A stretch of DNA of 64,000 nucleotides, from assembly GCF_004352855.1 (NCBI RefSeq), contig NZ_SJSC01000002.1:558001-622000 (forward strand), given 5' to 3'. The DNA is from Marinomonas sp. KMM3893. Its GTDB lineage: Bacteria > Pseudomonadota > Gammaproteobacteria > Pseudomonadales > Marinomonadaceae. Numbering within the stretch: position 1 is the first letter of the stretch; the number at the start of each line of letters is the position of its first letter. Below the pieces are notes generated by a model that did not search any database, was not told the DNA's origin, and saw only the letters and a list, made by a program, of their open reading frames with translations. The position numbers were made by a program, and so were the translations under genes. Below, piece after piece: positions 26,841 through 35,879 of this stretch.

Positions 26841-27815
26841 GTGAAAAAAAGACGCTTAACCATGATTACCTCTATTTTTAATGACTCTTTTGAATTTCTG
26901 GGCTCGACGGCCATGATGCTGGTGGCCGCCTTGCTGCTGGATCGGCTGCTCGGCGAGCCAAAAAGCTGGCATCCACTGATTTGGTTTGGCCGCTGGGTGG
27001 ATTATTGTCGCCATGTTTTGCAGTTACCCTTGAGTGTGGACTCGTTTAATCAGCGTTTATTGGGCGTCGCGGCTTGGTGTGCGGCGGTTTTACCCTGTTT
27101 ATTAGCGCTCTTGCTTTTGTATTGGTTGCTGCCTGATTGGCTAGATACCGCGTTGTCTGTGCTGATGTTGTACTTCTCCATTGGGTGGCAAAGTTTGCGT
27201 GAGCACGCTTTAGCCATTGCGACGCCGTTAAGCCTTGGGCAGCTTGATGAAGCGCGATTTGCGGTGAGTCGTATTGTCAGCCGTGACACGCAGAATTTAA
27301 CCGAGTCCGACGTGGCAAAAGCGGGCATTGAATCAGTGTTAGAAAATGGCAGCGATGCGATTTTTGCGCCGATTTTTTGGTTTCTTATCTTGGGTGCGCC
27401 TGGTGCTTTGGTGTATCGCTTGGCGAATACCTTAGATGCCATGTGGGGCTATAAAACTCGCGAACTTTTGTATTTTGGTTGGTTTGCTGCGCGCTTTGAC
27501 GATGTGTTGAATTATCTTCCCGCGCGCTTGGTGGTTTACACCTATGCCGCTTGTGGCAAGTGGACTCAGGCGTTACGCTCGGCAGGTAAAGAGGAAGTGC
27601 GCTGGAAAAGCCCCAATGCCGGCCCTGTTATGGCCGCCGGTGCTGGCGCCTTAAATGTGAAGCTGGGTGGTGAAGCGCCGTATTTTGGAAAAATCGAGAC
27701 ACGTCCTGTGCTGGGCGAGGGCGATGCACCGACGCCTTTGCATTTAGAAAAGGCCATTGGTTTAGTCGATAAAAGCGTTTATTTATGGGGATTGCTAATA
27801 TGCATTTTGATTTAG
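26841..27815 (+). CDS. cbiB: Adenosylcobinamide-phosphate synthase
   Basis: Inner-membrane enzyme joining the aminopropanol arm to adenosylcobyric acid, also called CobD in Pseudomonas naming. The family signature LLLDRLLGEPKSWHPLIWFGR is near the N-terminus. SRDTQNLTESDVAKAGIESVLENGSDAIFAPIFW and YRLANTLDAMWGYKT follow, and FLIL-type hydrophobic stretches support membrane location. The length is about 324 aa. The GTG at 26841 opens the frame, but the ATG at 26862 (MITSIFND) is an equally good start; no ribosome binding site settles it. It heads the cbiB-cobC-cobU operon, with overlap into the next gene. Confidence 0.92.
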   Translation: MKKRRLTMITSIFNDSFEFLGSTAMMLVAALLLDRLLGEPKSWHPLIWFGRWVDYCRHVLQLPLSVDSFNQRLLGVAAWCAAVLPCLLALLLLYWLLPDWLDTALSVLMLYFSIGWQSLREHALAIATPLSLGQLDEARFAVSRIVSRDTQNLTESDVAKAGIESVLENGSDAIFAPIFWFLILGAPGALVYRLANTLDAMWGYKTRELLYFGWFAARFDDVLNYLPARLVVYTYAACGKWTQALRSAGKEEVRWKSPNAGPVMAAGAGALNVKLGGEAPYFGKIETRPVLGEGDAPTPLHLEKAIGLVDKSVYLWGLLICILI

Positions 27816-28858
27816 TGCCGCCAAAACACGGTGGCGACTTGGCCTATTGGCAGCGAAAAGTCGGCGCACAAGCGTTGGCTTGGTTAGATCTTTCTTCGGC
27901 TTGCAATAGAGAGCCTTGGCCGATTCCTGCTATTGATCCGGCGTTATGGAATGAATTACCAGACCAAGCGGTTTTGATGGCGCAAGCGACCCGTTATTAT
28001 GGCATGCGCCCTAGTGCGATTGGCGCGGGTTCTCAGCATATTATTGAGTCTTTGCCTGCTTTATTGAGTGAAAAACTGAAGCAGAAAGTCGTTATGGTGC
28101 CTCGTATTGGTTATCAGGAACATGCGTTTGCGTGGCAAAAGTGGGGCTATGAGATAGCCTACTACAAGGAACTAGATGAGCTTTTAGAGCAGACTTGGCA
28201 AGTCGCTGTGGTGATACAGCCGAATAATCCGAGTGGCCGCTTGTCTTCTTTGGCACAATTGCAGGCGGTGTTGAGTAAAGCAGAATCCATGGATGCTTAC
28301 CTTGTCGTCGATGAAGCCTTTATTGATCCTATGCCAGAAAACAGCTTGTTGACGACTCAGGTGCCTGAATATTGGTCTCCTTCTTTGTTCGTGATGCGCT
28401 CAGTAGGTAAGTTTTTTGGCTTGGCTGGCGCGCGCGTTGGCTTTGCTTTTTGTGCGAATCGTTGGCAAATTGCGTTGCAAAATCTAATGGGGCCGTGGCC
28501 GGTGGCAACACCGAGCTTGTTCCTCGTTGGCGCCGCCTTAGACGATACTGAATGGCAAGCGCAAGCGCGACACAGTCTGGCCCAGCGTCAGGCGCTGTTT
28601 GTAAACCGAGTGATGCCAAAGCTCAATACGATTTTTGACTCCCAAGACAGCGTGGTTAGTCCTTTGTTTGTGACCTGGCGTTTGGCGAATGCCGCGTATG
28701 CGGAGCACGTTTTTGACATGTTGCATTCGGTCGGCGTACATACTCGTCTGGGAGATGGCTGGATTCGAGTGGCGCTGCCTGCAACCGAGGAAATCCCTCG
28801 TTTAGACAGAGCCTTAATGGGCTTGTTAAAAACGGCGGGAGGGCGAGAGCTAGCATGA
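27800..28858 (+). CDS. cobC: Threonine-phosphate decarboxylase (class I/II aminotransferase fold)
   Basis: A PLP enzyme of about 352 aa that produces aminopropanol phosphate for the cobalamin side arm (CobC in Pseudomonas naming, CobD in Salmonella). The N-terminus MHFDLVPPKHGGDLAYW with LDLSSACNREPWP is typical. VIQPNNPSGRL, VVDEAFIDPMP and the PLP lysine in SVGKFFGLAGARVGFAF are all present. The ATG at 27800 has GGGG upstream and overlaps the end of cbiB by 16 bp; an in-frame ATG at 27785 is less likely. The stop overlaps the cobU start (ATGA). Confidence 0.9.
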   Translation: MHFDLVPPKHGGDLAYWQRKVGAQALAWLDLSSACNREPWPIPAIDPALWNELPDQAVLMAQATRYYGMRPSAIGAGSQHIIESLPALLSEKLKQKVVMVPRIGYQEHAFAWQKWGYEIAYYKELDELLEQTWQVAVVIQPNNPSGRLSSLAQLQAVLSKAESMDAYLVVDEAFIDPMPENSLLTTQVPEYWSPSLFVMRSVGKFFGLAGARVGFAFCANRWQIALQNLMGPWPVATPSLFLVGAALDDTEWQAQARHSLAQRQALFVNRVMPKLNTIFDSQDSVVSPLFVTWRLANAAYAEHVFDMLHSVGVHTRLGDGWIRVALPATEEIPRLDRALMGLLKTAGGRELA

Positions 28859-29373
28859 AGCATTTGGTGTTAGGCGGTGTGCGCAGCGGCAAGAGTGCAT
28901 TTGCAGAAGCGCAAATTGCCGCGCTGGATAAGCCGGTACATTATGTGGCGACGTCTCAGGTTTGGGACGACGAGATGGCGAGTCGAGTAGCCAAACATCA
29001 GCAGCGCCGCCCTGAGCAATGGCAGTTAATCGAAGAGCCGATTGCCTTGGCCGACACCTTAATACGCTTAAACCACCCTGGTCACGCTGTGATTATTGAG
29101 TGCGTCTCTTTGTGGATAAGTAATTTATTATGTTTAGAAGACGAGGCTGTTTTTGAGCAAGAAACCCACGCCTTTTTAGACGCCGCTAAAGACTTTTCTG
29201 GTGAATTGGTTATTGTGTCAAGCGAGGTCGGGTTGGGCATTATGCCGATGAATAAGCTGGCTAGACGATTTGGTGACGAAATCGGCACAATGAATCAAAA
29301 ATTAGCAAACTTGACCGAACGGGTAACTTTTGTTGCAGCGGGCCTACCAATGCCGCTAAAATCCCCCCTTTAA
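28855..29373 (+). CDS. cobU: Adenosylcobinamide kinase / adenosylcobinamide-phosphate guanylyltransferase
   Basis: Bifunctional enzyme that phosphorylates adenosylcobinamide and attaches GMP. The P-loop GGVRSGKSAFAE is at residues 6-17. VIIECVSLWISNLL holds the Walker-B-like region, and SSEVGLGIMPMNKLARRFGDEIG followed by NQKLANLTERV is diagnostic of the family. The length of 172 aa is normal. It is translationally coupled to cobC (ATGA). The expected following genes cobS and cobT are not in this window. The 162 bp after the gene contain no visible gene. Confidence 0.93.
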   Translation: MKHLVLGGVRSGKSAFAEAQIAALDKPVHYVATSQVWDDEMASRVAKHQQRRPEQWQLIEEPIALADTLIRLNHPGHAVIIECVSLWISNLLCLEDEAVFEQETHAFLDAAKDFSGELVIVSSEVGLGIMPMNKLARRFGDEIGTMNQKLANLTERVTFVAAGLPMPLKSPL

Positions 29374-29535
29374 AATCTGCCTTTGTGTTTTTTGCGTCAT
29401 TTTCGACTAAAATGCGCGAATATCCCGACACAAGCAAACTTTTCTAGATGCAGCTTAAACACTAGCCGCTGTGATTATCATGGCGGCTTTGAGCATTTAG
29501 ACCCCTGTTGCGACCGACTATGAGCATAGGAGCTT

Positions 29536-30033
29536 ATGATGACCCCTTATTCGAAAGATTTTCCAGTTTCTTGGGAAGAACTACACCGAAATGCACGTGC
29601 ATTGTCTTGGCGTTTGTTAGAGCAAGGACCATGGAAAGGCATTATTGCGATTACTCGTGGTGGTTTGGTTCCTGCGGCTATTTTGTGTCGTGAAATGGAC
29701 ATTCGCTTAATCGATACCATTTGTATTGTCAGCTACAGTGGCGATGCCGGTGAAGCCGCGATGAAGCAAGGCGAGCTGAGCGTGCTAAAAGGCGTTGAAG
29801 GGGATGGCGAAGGTTTTATCTTGATCGATGATCTGGTGGATACGGGTCGTACGGCGCAAAAAGTACGCGATATGTTACCAAAAGCGCATTTTGCAACGAT
29901 TTACGCCAAACCAGCCGGCAAACCGCTGGTGGATACTTTTGTTACCGAAGTGAGCCAAGACACCTGGATTCGCTTTCCTTGGGATATGGAATACACCTTC
30001 TCGACACCACTTGCAGATCGTCACGCAAAGTAA
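29536..30033 (+). CDS. gpt: Xanthine-guanine phosphoribosyltransferase
   Basis: Purine salvage enzyme that makes XMP and GMP from free bases and PRPP. The 165-aa protein has the PRPP-binding motif [21 protein letters not shown], an [19 protein letters not shown] segment near the N-terminus and the base-binding end [14 protein letters not shown]. Two tandem ATG codons (29536, 29539) follow an AGGAG-like site (TAGGAGCTT). The gene stands alone, probably with its own promoter in the 162-bp gap upstream. Confidence 0.94.
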   Translation: MMTPYSKDFPVSWEELHRNARALSWRLLEQGPWKGIIAITRGGLVPAAILCREMDIRLIDTICIVSYSGDAGEAAMKQGELSVLKGVEGDGEGFILIDDLVDTGRTAQKVRDMLPKAHFATIYAKPAGKPLVDTFVTEVSQDTWIRFPWDMEYTFSTPLADRHAK

Positions 30034-30101
30034 GCGATAAGTAAATAATCTAAAACGCTTTGTTCCTATCCTGCGGCTTGCGTAAAATGCCCTTCTGATA
30101 C

Positions 30102-30138
30102 AGCGAGACATGTTGCAAATTTATACAAAAGTCTCGCT
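30102..30138 (+). terminator. Possible terminator of gpt
   Basis: AGCGAGAC and GTCTCGCT form a perfect 8-bp stem with a 21-base loop, followed by a T-rich tail (TCTTTTCTCT). It lies 69 bp after gpt and about 105 bp before the next gene. The large loop makes it less certain. Confidence 0.45.
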
Positions 30139-30243
30139 TCTTTTCTCTCGATAATACGCTATTTTTAAGATAGACATTTCAGTTTGCATAGCGGGTCTTA
30201 AAGCCGCTGCGCTTTTCTTTAAAACGCTTTATAGGATTTCACT

Positions 30244-30720
30244 ATGCGCCAACATTTTTTTCGATTTGCTTTAGCGAGCTTATTATCACTTTGCATTGCG
30301 GTTCCTGCTTGGGCAGAAGGAACCGTGGCTCGGGCTGTTTTTTCTAACGACGTTATTGACCGTGAACCGATCGACGATATTGGTCAGGTTGTTTATGTAA
30401 AATATGGCGAGATACAAAGAGTGTATTTCTTTACCGATTTACGTGGCATGGCGGGTAGCCAAGTAACTCATCGTTGGAAATTAGACGGTGACGTGATGGC
30501 GGATATTTCGTTTGATATCGGTGGCGATCGCTGGCGTGTTTGGTCAAGCAAACGTTTAATGCCAGGGTTTGATGGCACTTGGACCGCAGAAGTCGTGCAA
30601 AATGGTAAGGTGATTGACTCTCGCTCGTTTCGTTATATAGACGAAGACGATGATGACAGCAGCAGCTCTGCTATGGAAACACCTGACCCCGCTATTAACA
30701 CAACAGAGACAACGCAGTAG
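30244..30720 (+). CDS. DUF2914 domain-containing exported protein
   Basis: A 158-aa protein with a clear signal peptide (RFALASLLSLCIAVPAWA, cleaved before EG). The mature part is a beta-rich DUF2914 domain: VARAVFSNDVIDREPID, VYFFTDLRGMAGSQVTHRW and the C-terminal GTWTAEVVQNGKVIDSRSFRY. An acidic-serine tail (DEDDDDSSSS) follows. The function of the family is unknown; a periplasmic or cell-surface role is inferred from the signal. AGGA lies seven bases before the ATG. The next gene follows after ten bases, so the two may be cotranscribed. Confidence 0.85.
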   Translation: MRQHFFRFALASLLSLCIAVPAWAEGTVARAVFSNDVIDREPIDDIGQVVYVKYGEIQRVYFFTDLRGMAGSQVTHRWKLDGDVMADISFDIGGDRWRVWSSKRLMPGFDGTWTAEVVQNGKVIDSRSFRYIDEDDDDSSSSAMETPDPAINTTETTQ

Positions 30721-30730
30721 GTTTGTAATT

Positions 30731-31063
30731 ATGCCGCATATACGAGTACGTGGGCTGCCATTTGAAGACCTTGAATCCATCGGAGACATTCTGGTGGAAA
30801 ACTTGGCAGAGATCACAGACACACCAAACTCACATTTTACCCTTGAGTTTCAAGCAACGAGCTATCTAGTTGTAGGAGGCGCTTCTCCGGCGTATCCATT
30901 TTTTGAAGTCTTGTGGTTTGACCGTGGCGACGAAGTGAAAGCGAAAGTCGCCCGCGCAATTGAAGATCTAACAAGACCACTGGTAGAAAGTGGCCAAGAC
31001 ATTACCGTATTGTTCCGCGATTTACAGGGTAAAGACTACTACGAAAACGGCGAGCATTTTTAG
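30731..31063 (+). CDS. DUF1904 family protein
   Basis: A small cytoplasmic protein of 110 aa, starting MPHIRVRGLPFEDLESIGD. It resembles the DUF1904 family, which is related in fold to tautomerase/MIF-type proteins, and the N-terminal proline after Met would fit that fold. The family's function is not established. FFEVLWFDRGDEVKAKVA and DITVLFRDLQGKDYYENGEHF are the conserved-looking blocks. The ATG at 30731 is chosen over an earlier in-frame ATG inside the DUF2914 gene, because only the shorter product matches the family start. Confidence 0.8.
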   Translation: MPHIRVRGLPFEDLESIGDILVENLAEITDTPNSHFTLEFQATSYLVVGGASPAYPFFEVLWFDRGDEVKAKVARAIEDLTRPLVESGQDITVLFRDLQGKDYYENGEHF

Positions 31064-31114
31064 CTAGTTACTAAAATTATGGTTGTTAAGATAGCCCGCC
31101 GCACCCTAATATCT

Positions 31115-32029
31115 TTATTTTTGGTATGTGGTTAGTTTTCGTCTGCGCTTAATTTTGCTTTTTTTGAAAAAAATCTTAACTCTTTTAATGATTGAGAGTT
31201 CTGCGCGTAATGTTTGAAGTTTAATTGGCCAAGGCGTTTTTTTTGAAAATTCAATAAATAGATCTTGAAGTGGATGCACACATTTTCCACTCCAAGGTTT
31301 GATAGGGCCAATGAAATGGACTATTTGAGGCTTTTTAATTGCATTGTATAACTCGTTTTTTCTTGATTCTAGGTAGTCATAACCCTTTTCATGAGCACTG
31401 TAAGCAGCAGGCTGGAAGTTCCAGCTTAAATCTAAGTTTTTCCATTGATTTTTTAGAATATTATTTAAAGCATCTTGATCTAGAAAATTTGCATCGTCTG
31501 GATGCTTGATAAGGTAGTTTAATGCTTTTTCACCAAGCTGATTATTAATCCAGAGATTTAGATCTATTAATAATACACCAGCATTAAAGTAATTATCTTG
31601 TCTTTCTTTATAAGATTTAGGAGAGCATAGGTCAATGATAGCTCCTATTGGGAAATTATTTAAATTTTCTTCCCATAATTCCTTTAGGTCGCCTAAAATA
31701 ACAAGGTCACAATCAAGGTATATAACTTTCTCAAGGGCTTCAGGTAAGTAACGATGCATATATAGACGTAACAAAGTCCCAATTCCAAATCTTCCTAAAT
31801 CTATGTTCAATGAATCAAAGTTGGATGTATCGACATTTATTATACTTAATTTAGCGCCATAGTGCTTAACTGTCCTTTCCAGGTTTATCTTGGTTTCTTT
31901 TGTTAGGCCTGTAGTTAGTAAGTAAAAATTGAACTCTTCTCTACTGGACGTGTTTTCTAAGGCCGAGACCATTACCGTTGCACTGTATGCTGCATAGTTC
32001 TCATCTGAACATAATACAATGTTAATCAT
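31115..32029 (-). CDS. Glycosyltransferase family 8
   Basis: A GT-A retaining transferase of about 304 aa in the LgtC/WaaI/WaaJ class that builds lipopolysaccharide cores and other surface glycans. The N-terminus MINIVLCSDENYAAYSATVM is typical. The metal-binding DXD lies in KVIYLDCDLVILGDLKELWE, and YFNAGVLLIDLNLW and LDQDALNNIL follow as in GT8 enzymes, with HFIGPIKPW near the C-terminus. The ATG at 32029 is preferred; a GTG at 32038 precedes it. The gene is much more AT-rich than its neighbours and stands alone, which suggests transfer. The donor is unknown. Confidence 0.9.
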   Translation of the reverse strand: MINIVLCSDENYAAYSATVMVSALENTSSREEFNFYLLTTGLTKETKINLERTVKHYGAKLSIINVDTSNFDSLNIDLGRFGIGTLLRLYMHRYLPEALEKVIYLDCDLVILGDLKELWEENLNNFPIGAIIDLCSPKSYKERQDNYFNAGVLLIDLNLWINNQLGEKALNYLIKHPDDANFLDQDALNNILKNQWKNLDLSWNFQPAAYSAHEKGYDYLESRKNELYNAIKKPQIVHFIGPIKPWSGKCVHPLQDLFIEFSKKTPWPIKLQTLRAELSIIKRVKIFFKKSKIKRRRKLTTYQK

Positions 32030-32038
32030 TAGGTTCAC

Positions 32039-32504
32039 TTCTATATATGATTTTTGATGGGAATTCAGATGACTTTAAAGAAGTAAAATATATGTTTAAC
32101 ATATCCAGTATTACTTAATATGAATAATTAAATTAGGCCAATTTATATAGAGTAATATATTTGGTTTCTTGGCCTTCATACGCTTACTAATTACTTCGTC
32201 ATTTACCTAACTATATCATTATGTAATTTGATCATCTATCGGAAGTGTAAGCTAAGGCTTCTTTTTTTTGCATGTCAAAGCGCGGAAGGTATGTGAATAG
32301 CAGATTCAATTGCTTATGCCTTGATCACTGAGCTCATGGGCGTAGATACAAAATATCGGTTAGTTTTATTTTAGGCAATGATTTTATCGCCGTTTCAGCT
32401 TTGAGTTAAGGAAACATTAAGGTTATGCGGTGATCCTGTTGTGTTTTTGTGAATTTTTTGTTTAAGATATGTGAAATTTATGTATAAATCTCACATGGTG
32501 CTTT
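32039..32504. other. Intergenic region between two divergent genes
   Basis: These 466 AT-rich bases lie between the GT8 gene (minus) and the YrbL-like gene (plus) and should carry both promoters. I see no gene, strong hairpin or known motif. A weak TGTTTA-N5-TGTGAA arrangement at about 32459-32475 recalls a PhoP box only loosely. Confidence 0.4.
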
Positions 32505-33089
32505 ATGAACTTACAATTGACGCACAGCTTGTATCTAGCAACAGGTAACAATAGAGATGTGTATCTGCATCCTATGGATGATCAGGTCTGTATCAAGATT
32601 CAGAAAGAGCATGGAGATCAACATAATATTCTAGAAGCGAAATTCTTAGAAAAGCATCACCATAAAATTTTCCCTCAGTATTATGGGATGGTTTCTACTA
32701 ACCTAGGTGATGGCCTTGCTATTGGTCTGGTGAAAGACTTCGATGGCTCAATCTCTAAATCCTTAGAAGATTATGTTGAGTCTCAGGAAGTTAGTGAGTC
32801 AGAAGCCAAAGTTTATATTGAATTTATTGGGCGAGAGTGTCTAAGAAATAACTTTATTTTAGGTGATGACGGTTTACAAAATATTTTATTAAAGAAAGAG
32901 CGAGATGGCTCTATTCACCCTATTTTGATCGATGGGTTTGGTCCTAAAAATAGTTCTTTTCGGTATGTGTTACGAGAGCTTATACCTCCCCTTACAAAAT
33001 TTAAAACACGCAAACACATAGGGGTTATGTTTAAAAGGCTAGAAAAAACCTTAAATAAATTAAACTCCGAATCTAAAGTCTTGTCTTAA
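32505..33089 (+). CDS. YrbL-like protein (PhoP-network family)
   Basis: A 194-aa protein matching the YrbL family, which has a degenerate kinase-like fold and is part of the PhoP regulon in enterobacteria. LTHSLYLATGNNRDVYLHP, VCIKIQKEHGDQHNILEAKFL and FPQYYGMVSTNLGDGLAIGLV are the conserved N-lobe blocks. DDGLQNILLKKERDGSIHPILIDGFG resembles a catalytic/activation loop (the N and D are in kinase-like positions). Similar proteins phosphorylate LPS core sugars, but activity for YrbL is not shown, so function stays open. It lies just before the large repeat array. Confidence 0.8.
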   Translation: MNLQLTHSLYLATGNNRDVYLHPMDDQVCIKIQKEHGDQHNILEAKFLEKHHHKIFPQYYGMVSTNLGDGLAIGLVKDFDGSISKSLEDYVESQEVSESEAKVYIEFIGRECLRNNFILGDDGLQNILLKKERDGSIHPILIDGFGPKNSSFRYVLRELIPPLTKFKTRKHIGVMFKRLEKTLNKLNSESKVLS

Positions 33090-33145
33090 CTATTTCATTT
33101 GATAGAAGAGATTAGTGTCACGCCTATTTAGTCCACAAATATACG

Positions 33146-34378
33146 TGACACTTGTGATTAATATGACTCTTTTTTACAACCGAGCGTCACCGGTTATTTG
33201 GACTTTAACCCTCGGTTGAAACACCGAATCTCCAGTTACTGGCCGCTCTTTTCTAGGTATTCCAGCCCACAGAAAAACCATCCAGCCAGGCTACACTAGG
33301 TCTTGTAGGTCAGTCTTTAGGCTGATGACCACTGTGCCAATAAAGCCAATCATACGAGACACGTGCGATTAGAGTGATGCTTTTTTACAACCGAGCGTCA
33401 CCGATCATTTCGACTTTAACCTATGGTTGAAACACCAAATCTCCAGTTACTGGCCTGAAGGCCAGCCCACAAGGGCTTGGTGGCATCAAATGGTCTTGTA
33501 CTTGTAGGCCGTGGCTTTAGCCCGGATGCCACTGTGCCAATAAAGCTAATCATGCGAGACACGTGCGATTAGAGTGATGCTTTTTTACAACCGAGCGTCA
33601 CTTGTCATTTCGACTTTGACCTATGGTTGAAACACCAAATCTCCAGTTATTAGCCTAAAGACTAACCTACAAGACCTGAGATAAAGTGCCAGACACGTGT
33701 GATTTATACGATGCTTTTTTAACAAACAAAACATCACCGGTCATTTCGACTTTAACCCTCGGTTGAAACACCGAATCTCCATTTATTAGCCTAAAGACTA
33801 ACCTACAAGATCTGAGATAAAGTGCCAGACACCTGTGATTAACATGACTCTTTTTTAACAAACAAAACATCATCAGCTATTTGGACTTTAACTCTCGGTT
33901 GAAACACCGAATCTCCAGTTATTAGCCTAAAGACTAACCTACAAGACCTGAGATAAAGTGCCTGATATGTGTGATTAGAGTGATGCTTTTTTACAACCGA
34001 GCATCACCGATCATTTGGACTTTAATCTATGGTTGAAACACCAAATCTCCAGTTATTAGCCTAAAGGCTAACCTACAAGATCTGAGATAAAGTGCCAGAC
34101 ACGTGTGATTTATATGACTCTTTTTTAACAAACAAAACATCATCAGCTATTTGTACTTTAACCCTCGGTTGAAACACCGAATCTCCAGTTATTAGCCTAA
34201 AGGCTAACCTACAAAACCTGAGATAAAGTGCCAGACACGTGCGATTAGAGTGATGCTTTTTTACAACCGAGTGTCACCGGTCATTTCGATTTTAACCCTT
34301 GGTTGAAACACCGAATCTCCAGTTATTAGTCTAAAGACTAACCTACAAGACCTGATATAAAGTGCCTGACATGTGTGA
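33146..34378. repeat. Array of eight related repeat units with a conserved hairpin
   Basis: The core GAAACACCRAATCTCC occurs eight times, beginning at 33218, 33429, 33629, 33765, 33901, 34035, 34171 and 34305. The spacings are 211, 200, 136, 136, 134, 136 and 134 bp. Each unit has a GACACGTGYGATT-like start, a T-tract, one of two alternative middles (ACAACCGAGCGTCACC or AACAAACAAAACATCA), the core, and a hairpin. The first two units carry a longer linker with CCACTGTGCCAATAAAGC. There are no unique spacers, so it is not CRISPR. No coding frame is shared between units. Diverged single copies lie at 1237-1420 and 23466-23537. Confidence 0.9.
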
Positions 34379-34387
34379 TTAGGGGGA

Positions 34388-34422
34388 TTTTTTCAAAAAA
34401 GGCTACCCCAAAAAGGGCAGCC
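34388..34422 (-). terminator. Rho-independent terminator of the ast operon
   Basis: On the minus strand GGCTGCCC and GGGTAGCC form an 8-bp stem with one G-T pair, followed by TTTTTTG. It is placed 30 bp after the astB stop, between the operon and the repeat array. Confidence 0.85.
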
Positions 34423-34451
34423 TAAGGTTGGTATATCTGGCTCGGTTTTGT

Positions 34452-35798
34452 TTACTTCTGAAACTCGTACACTGATCCCAAGTCTAAGATCTTAGTCAGT
34501 TCATCCAGTGCGGTGCGGCTTTCGATGAGCAGTTGCGGGTCGGCGAGGTCTGCTTCGTGCAATGTGTCGCGGTAGTGTGCGTCTACCCAGGTGTTCAATC
34601 GGCCGAACAGTGTGTCGTTCATCAAGGTGGCAGGGTTGAGTGCGGCTTTTTCGGCTTGTGTCAGCGCGACGCGAAGACGCAAGCAAGCGGGTCCACCACC
34701 GTTGCTCATGCTTTGTTTCAGGTCGAATACTTTGACTTCTGTGATCGGCGAATGACCTGCCACTAGACTATTCAAATACGCCCACACGGCTGGGTTGTTT
34801 TCACATTCCCCTGGTACGACCAGTACCATGTCGTTGTCGCCACGGCTTAATAGTTGGCTGTTAAACAAGTAGGATTGAATACAATCTTGCACAGAGACAG
34901 CGTCAGTTGGCACTTCAATCAGATGAAACTGTGACGCACGATCGCCCCACGCAGCCAACAAGTCTTGTTTCATTTTGGCGGTGTCGAGAAAGGCTTCTTG
35001 GTGATAGAAATGCGCATTGCGGTTCCCCACGGCGATGACGTCGTTGTGGAATACGCCAGCGTCTATCACGTCAGGGTTTTGTTGCGCATAGACCACTTGT
35101 GATGGGGTTAAACCATGGCTGCGCGCCACAGCTTGAGACGCTTCTAAGGTATGACGCGCTGGAAATTTCGCAGGACGTGGCGATGACATATCAAACGCCG
35201 ACATGCCATAGACAAAAAATTCGATGCCTTGTTCGTTGTATTGGTCACAGAAGCGAGTGTGATTGGCGGCGCCTTCGTCTCCAAAATGATCGACACTTGG
35301 CAACGCTGAATGATGGGCAAAGTGTTTTTCGTCTTTGAAAGTCGCTTTTAAAATCGCGCCTGTGGTTTCGTGCTCGATCGAGCGATGAAACTTATTCACC
35401 AAATTAGCGGGGGTAAAATGCACACGACCATCTTGAGTGTCGCCGCTTGGGGATACAGTGGCGGCGTTGGCCGTCCACATGCAAGACGCAGAGCTAACGG
35501 CGGCAAGTATTTTGGGGGCTTGTTTGGCAGCTTGTGCCAAAATGTCAGCATCTGACCCAGAAAATCCAAGGCGACGTAAACTTGGAATATGTGGTCGCTC
35601 ATGGGGCGCTAGTACCCCTTGAACGAAGCCCAGATCCGCCAAGGCTTTCATTTTTACCAAGCCTTGTTTGGCCGCGGCTTTCGGGTTGGAAGGGCGCGCT
35701 GAGTTGTTTAAAGACGCGACATTACCAAAAGAAAGGCCGCTGTAGTTATGGGTCGGTCCCACTAAGCCATCAAAATTGGCTTCAGTCGCATTATTCAT
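34452..35798 (-). CDS. astB: N-succinylarginine dihydrolase
   Basis: Second enzyme of the arginine succinyltransferase pathway: it releases two ammonia and CO2 from succinylarginine to give succinylornithine. The 448-aa protein starts [24 protein letters not shown], the family signature. [33 protein letters not shown] and the C-terminal [13 protein letters not shown], which contains the catalytic cysteine, are intact. It is the last gene of the operon, followed by a terminator. In Pseudomonas aruB also follows aruD, the same order as here. Confidence 0.95.
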   Translation of the reverse strand: MNNATEANFDGLVGPTHNYSGLSFGNVASLNNSARPSNPKAAAKQGLVKMKALADLGFVQGVLAPHERPHIPSLRRLGFSGSDADILAQAAKQAPKILAAVSSASCMWTANAATVSPSGDTQDGRVHFTPANLVNKFHRSIEHETTGAILKATFKDEKHFAHHSALPSVDHFGDEGAANHTRFCDQYNEQGIEFFVYGMSAFDMSSPRPAKFPARHTLEASQAVARSHGLTPSQVVYAQQNPDVIDAGVFHNDVIAVGNRNAHFYHQEAFLDTAKMKQDLLAAWGDRASQFHLIEVPTDAVSVQDCIQSYLFNSQLLSRGDNDMVLVVPGECENNPAVWAYLNSLVAGHSPITEVKVFDLKQSMSNGGGPACLRLRVALTQAEKAALNPATLMNDTLFGRLNTWVDAHYRDTLHEADLADPQLLIESRTALDELTKILDLGSVYEFQK

Positions 35799-35879
35799 AG
35801 TTACCTCTGTATTCCAAATGCTGTTGCAAGCGCTGGGCTTTAATAGAGCAGCGCTTGCAAACGGTCGTAAAAGCTAGTG

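Noticed and set aside
26777..26862. Cobalamin riboswitch before the B12 genes
   Set aside because: The divergent gap is too short and no B12-box-like sequence is visible.
29365..29373. CCCCCC tract at the end of cobU as a repeat element
   Set aside because: Only a short run is shared with the elements at 20.8 and 23.4 kb, which is not enough to call homology.
32459..32475. PhoP box upstream of the YrbL-like gene
   Set aside because: Only the first half-site (TGTTTA) matches; the second (TGTGAA) departs too much.
33667..33873. Small minus-strand frame inside the repeat array
   Set aside because: It spans parts of two repeat units and repeats its own sequence; no other unit keeps the same frame.
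33146..34378. CRISPR array
   Set aside because: Units are 134-211 bp and similar over their whole length, with no short identical repeats separated by unique spacers, and no cas genes are near.
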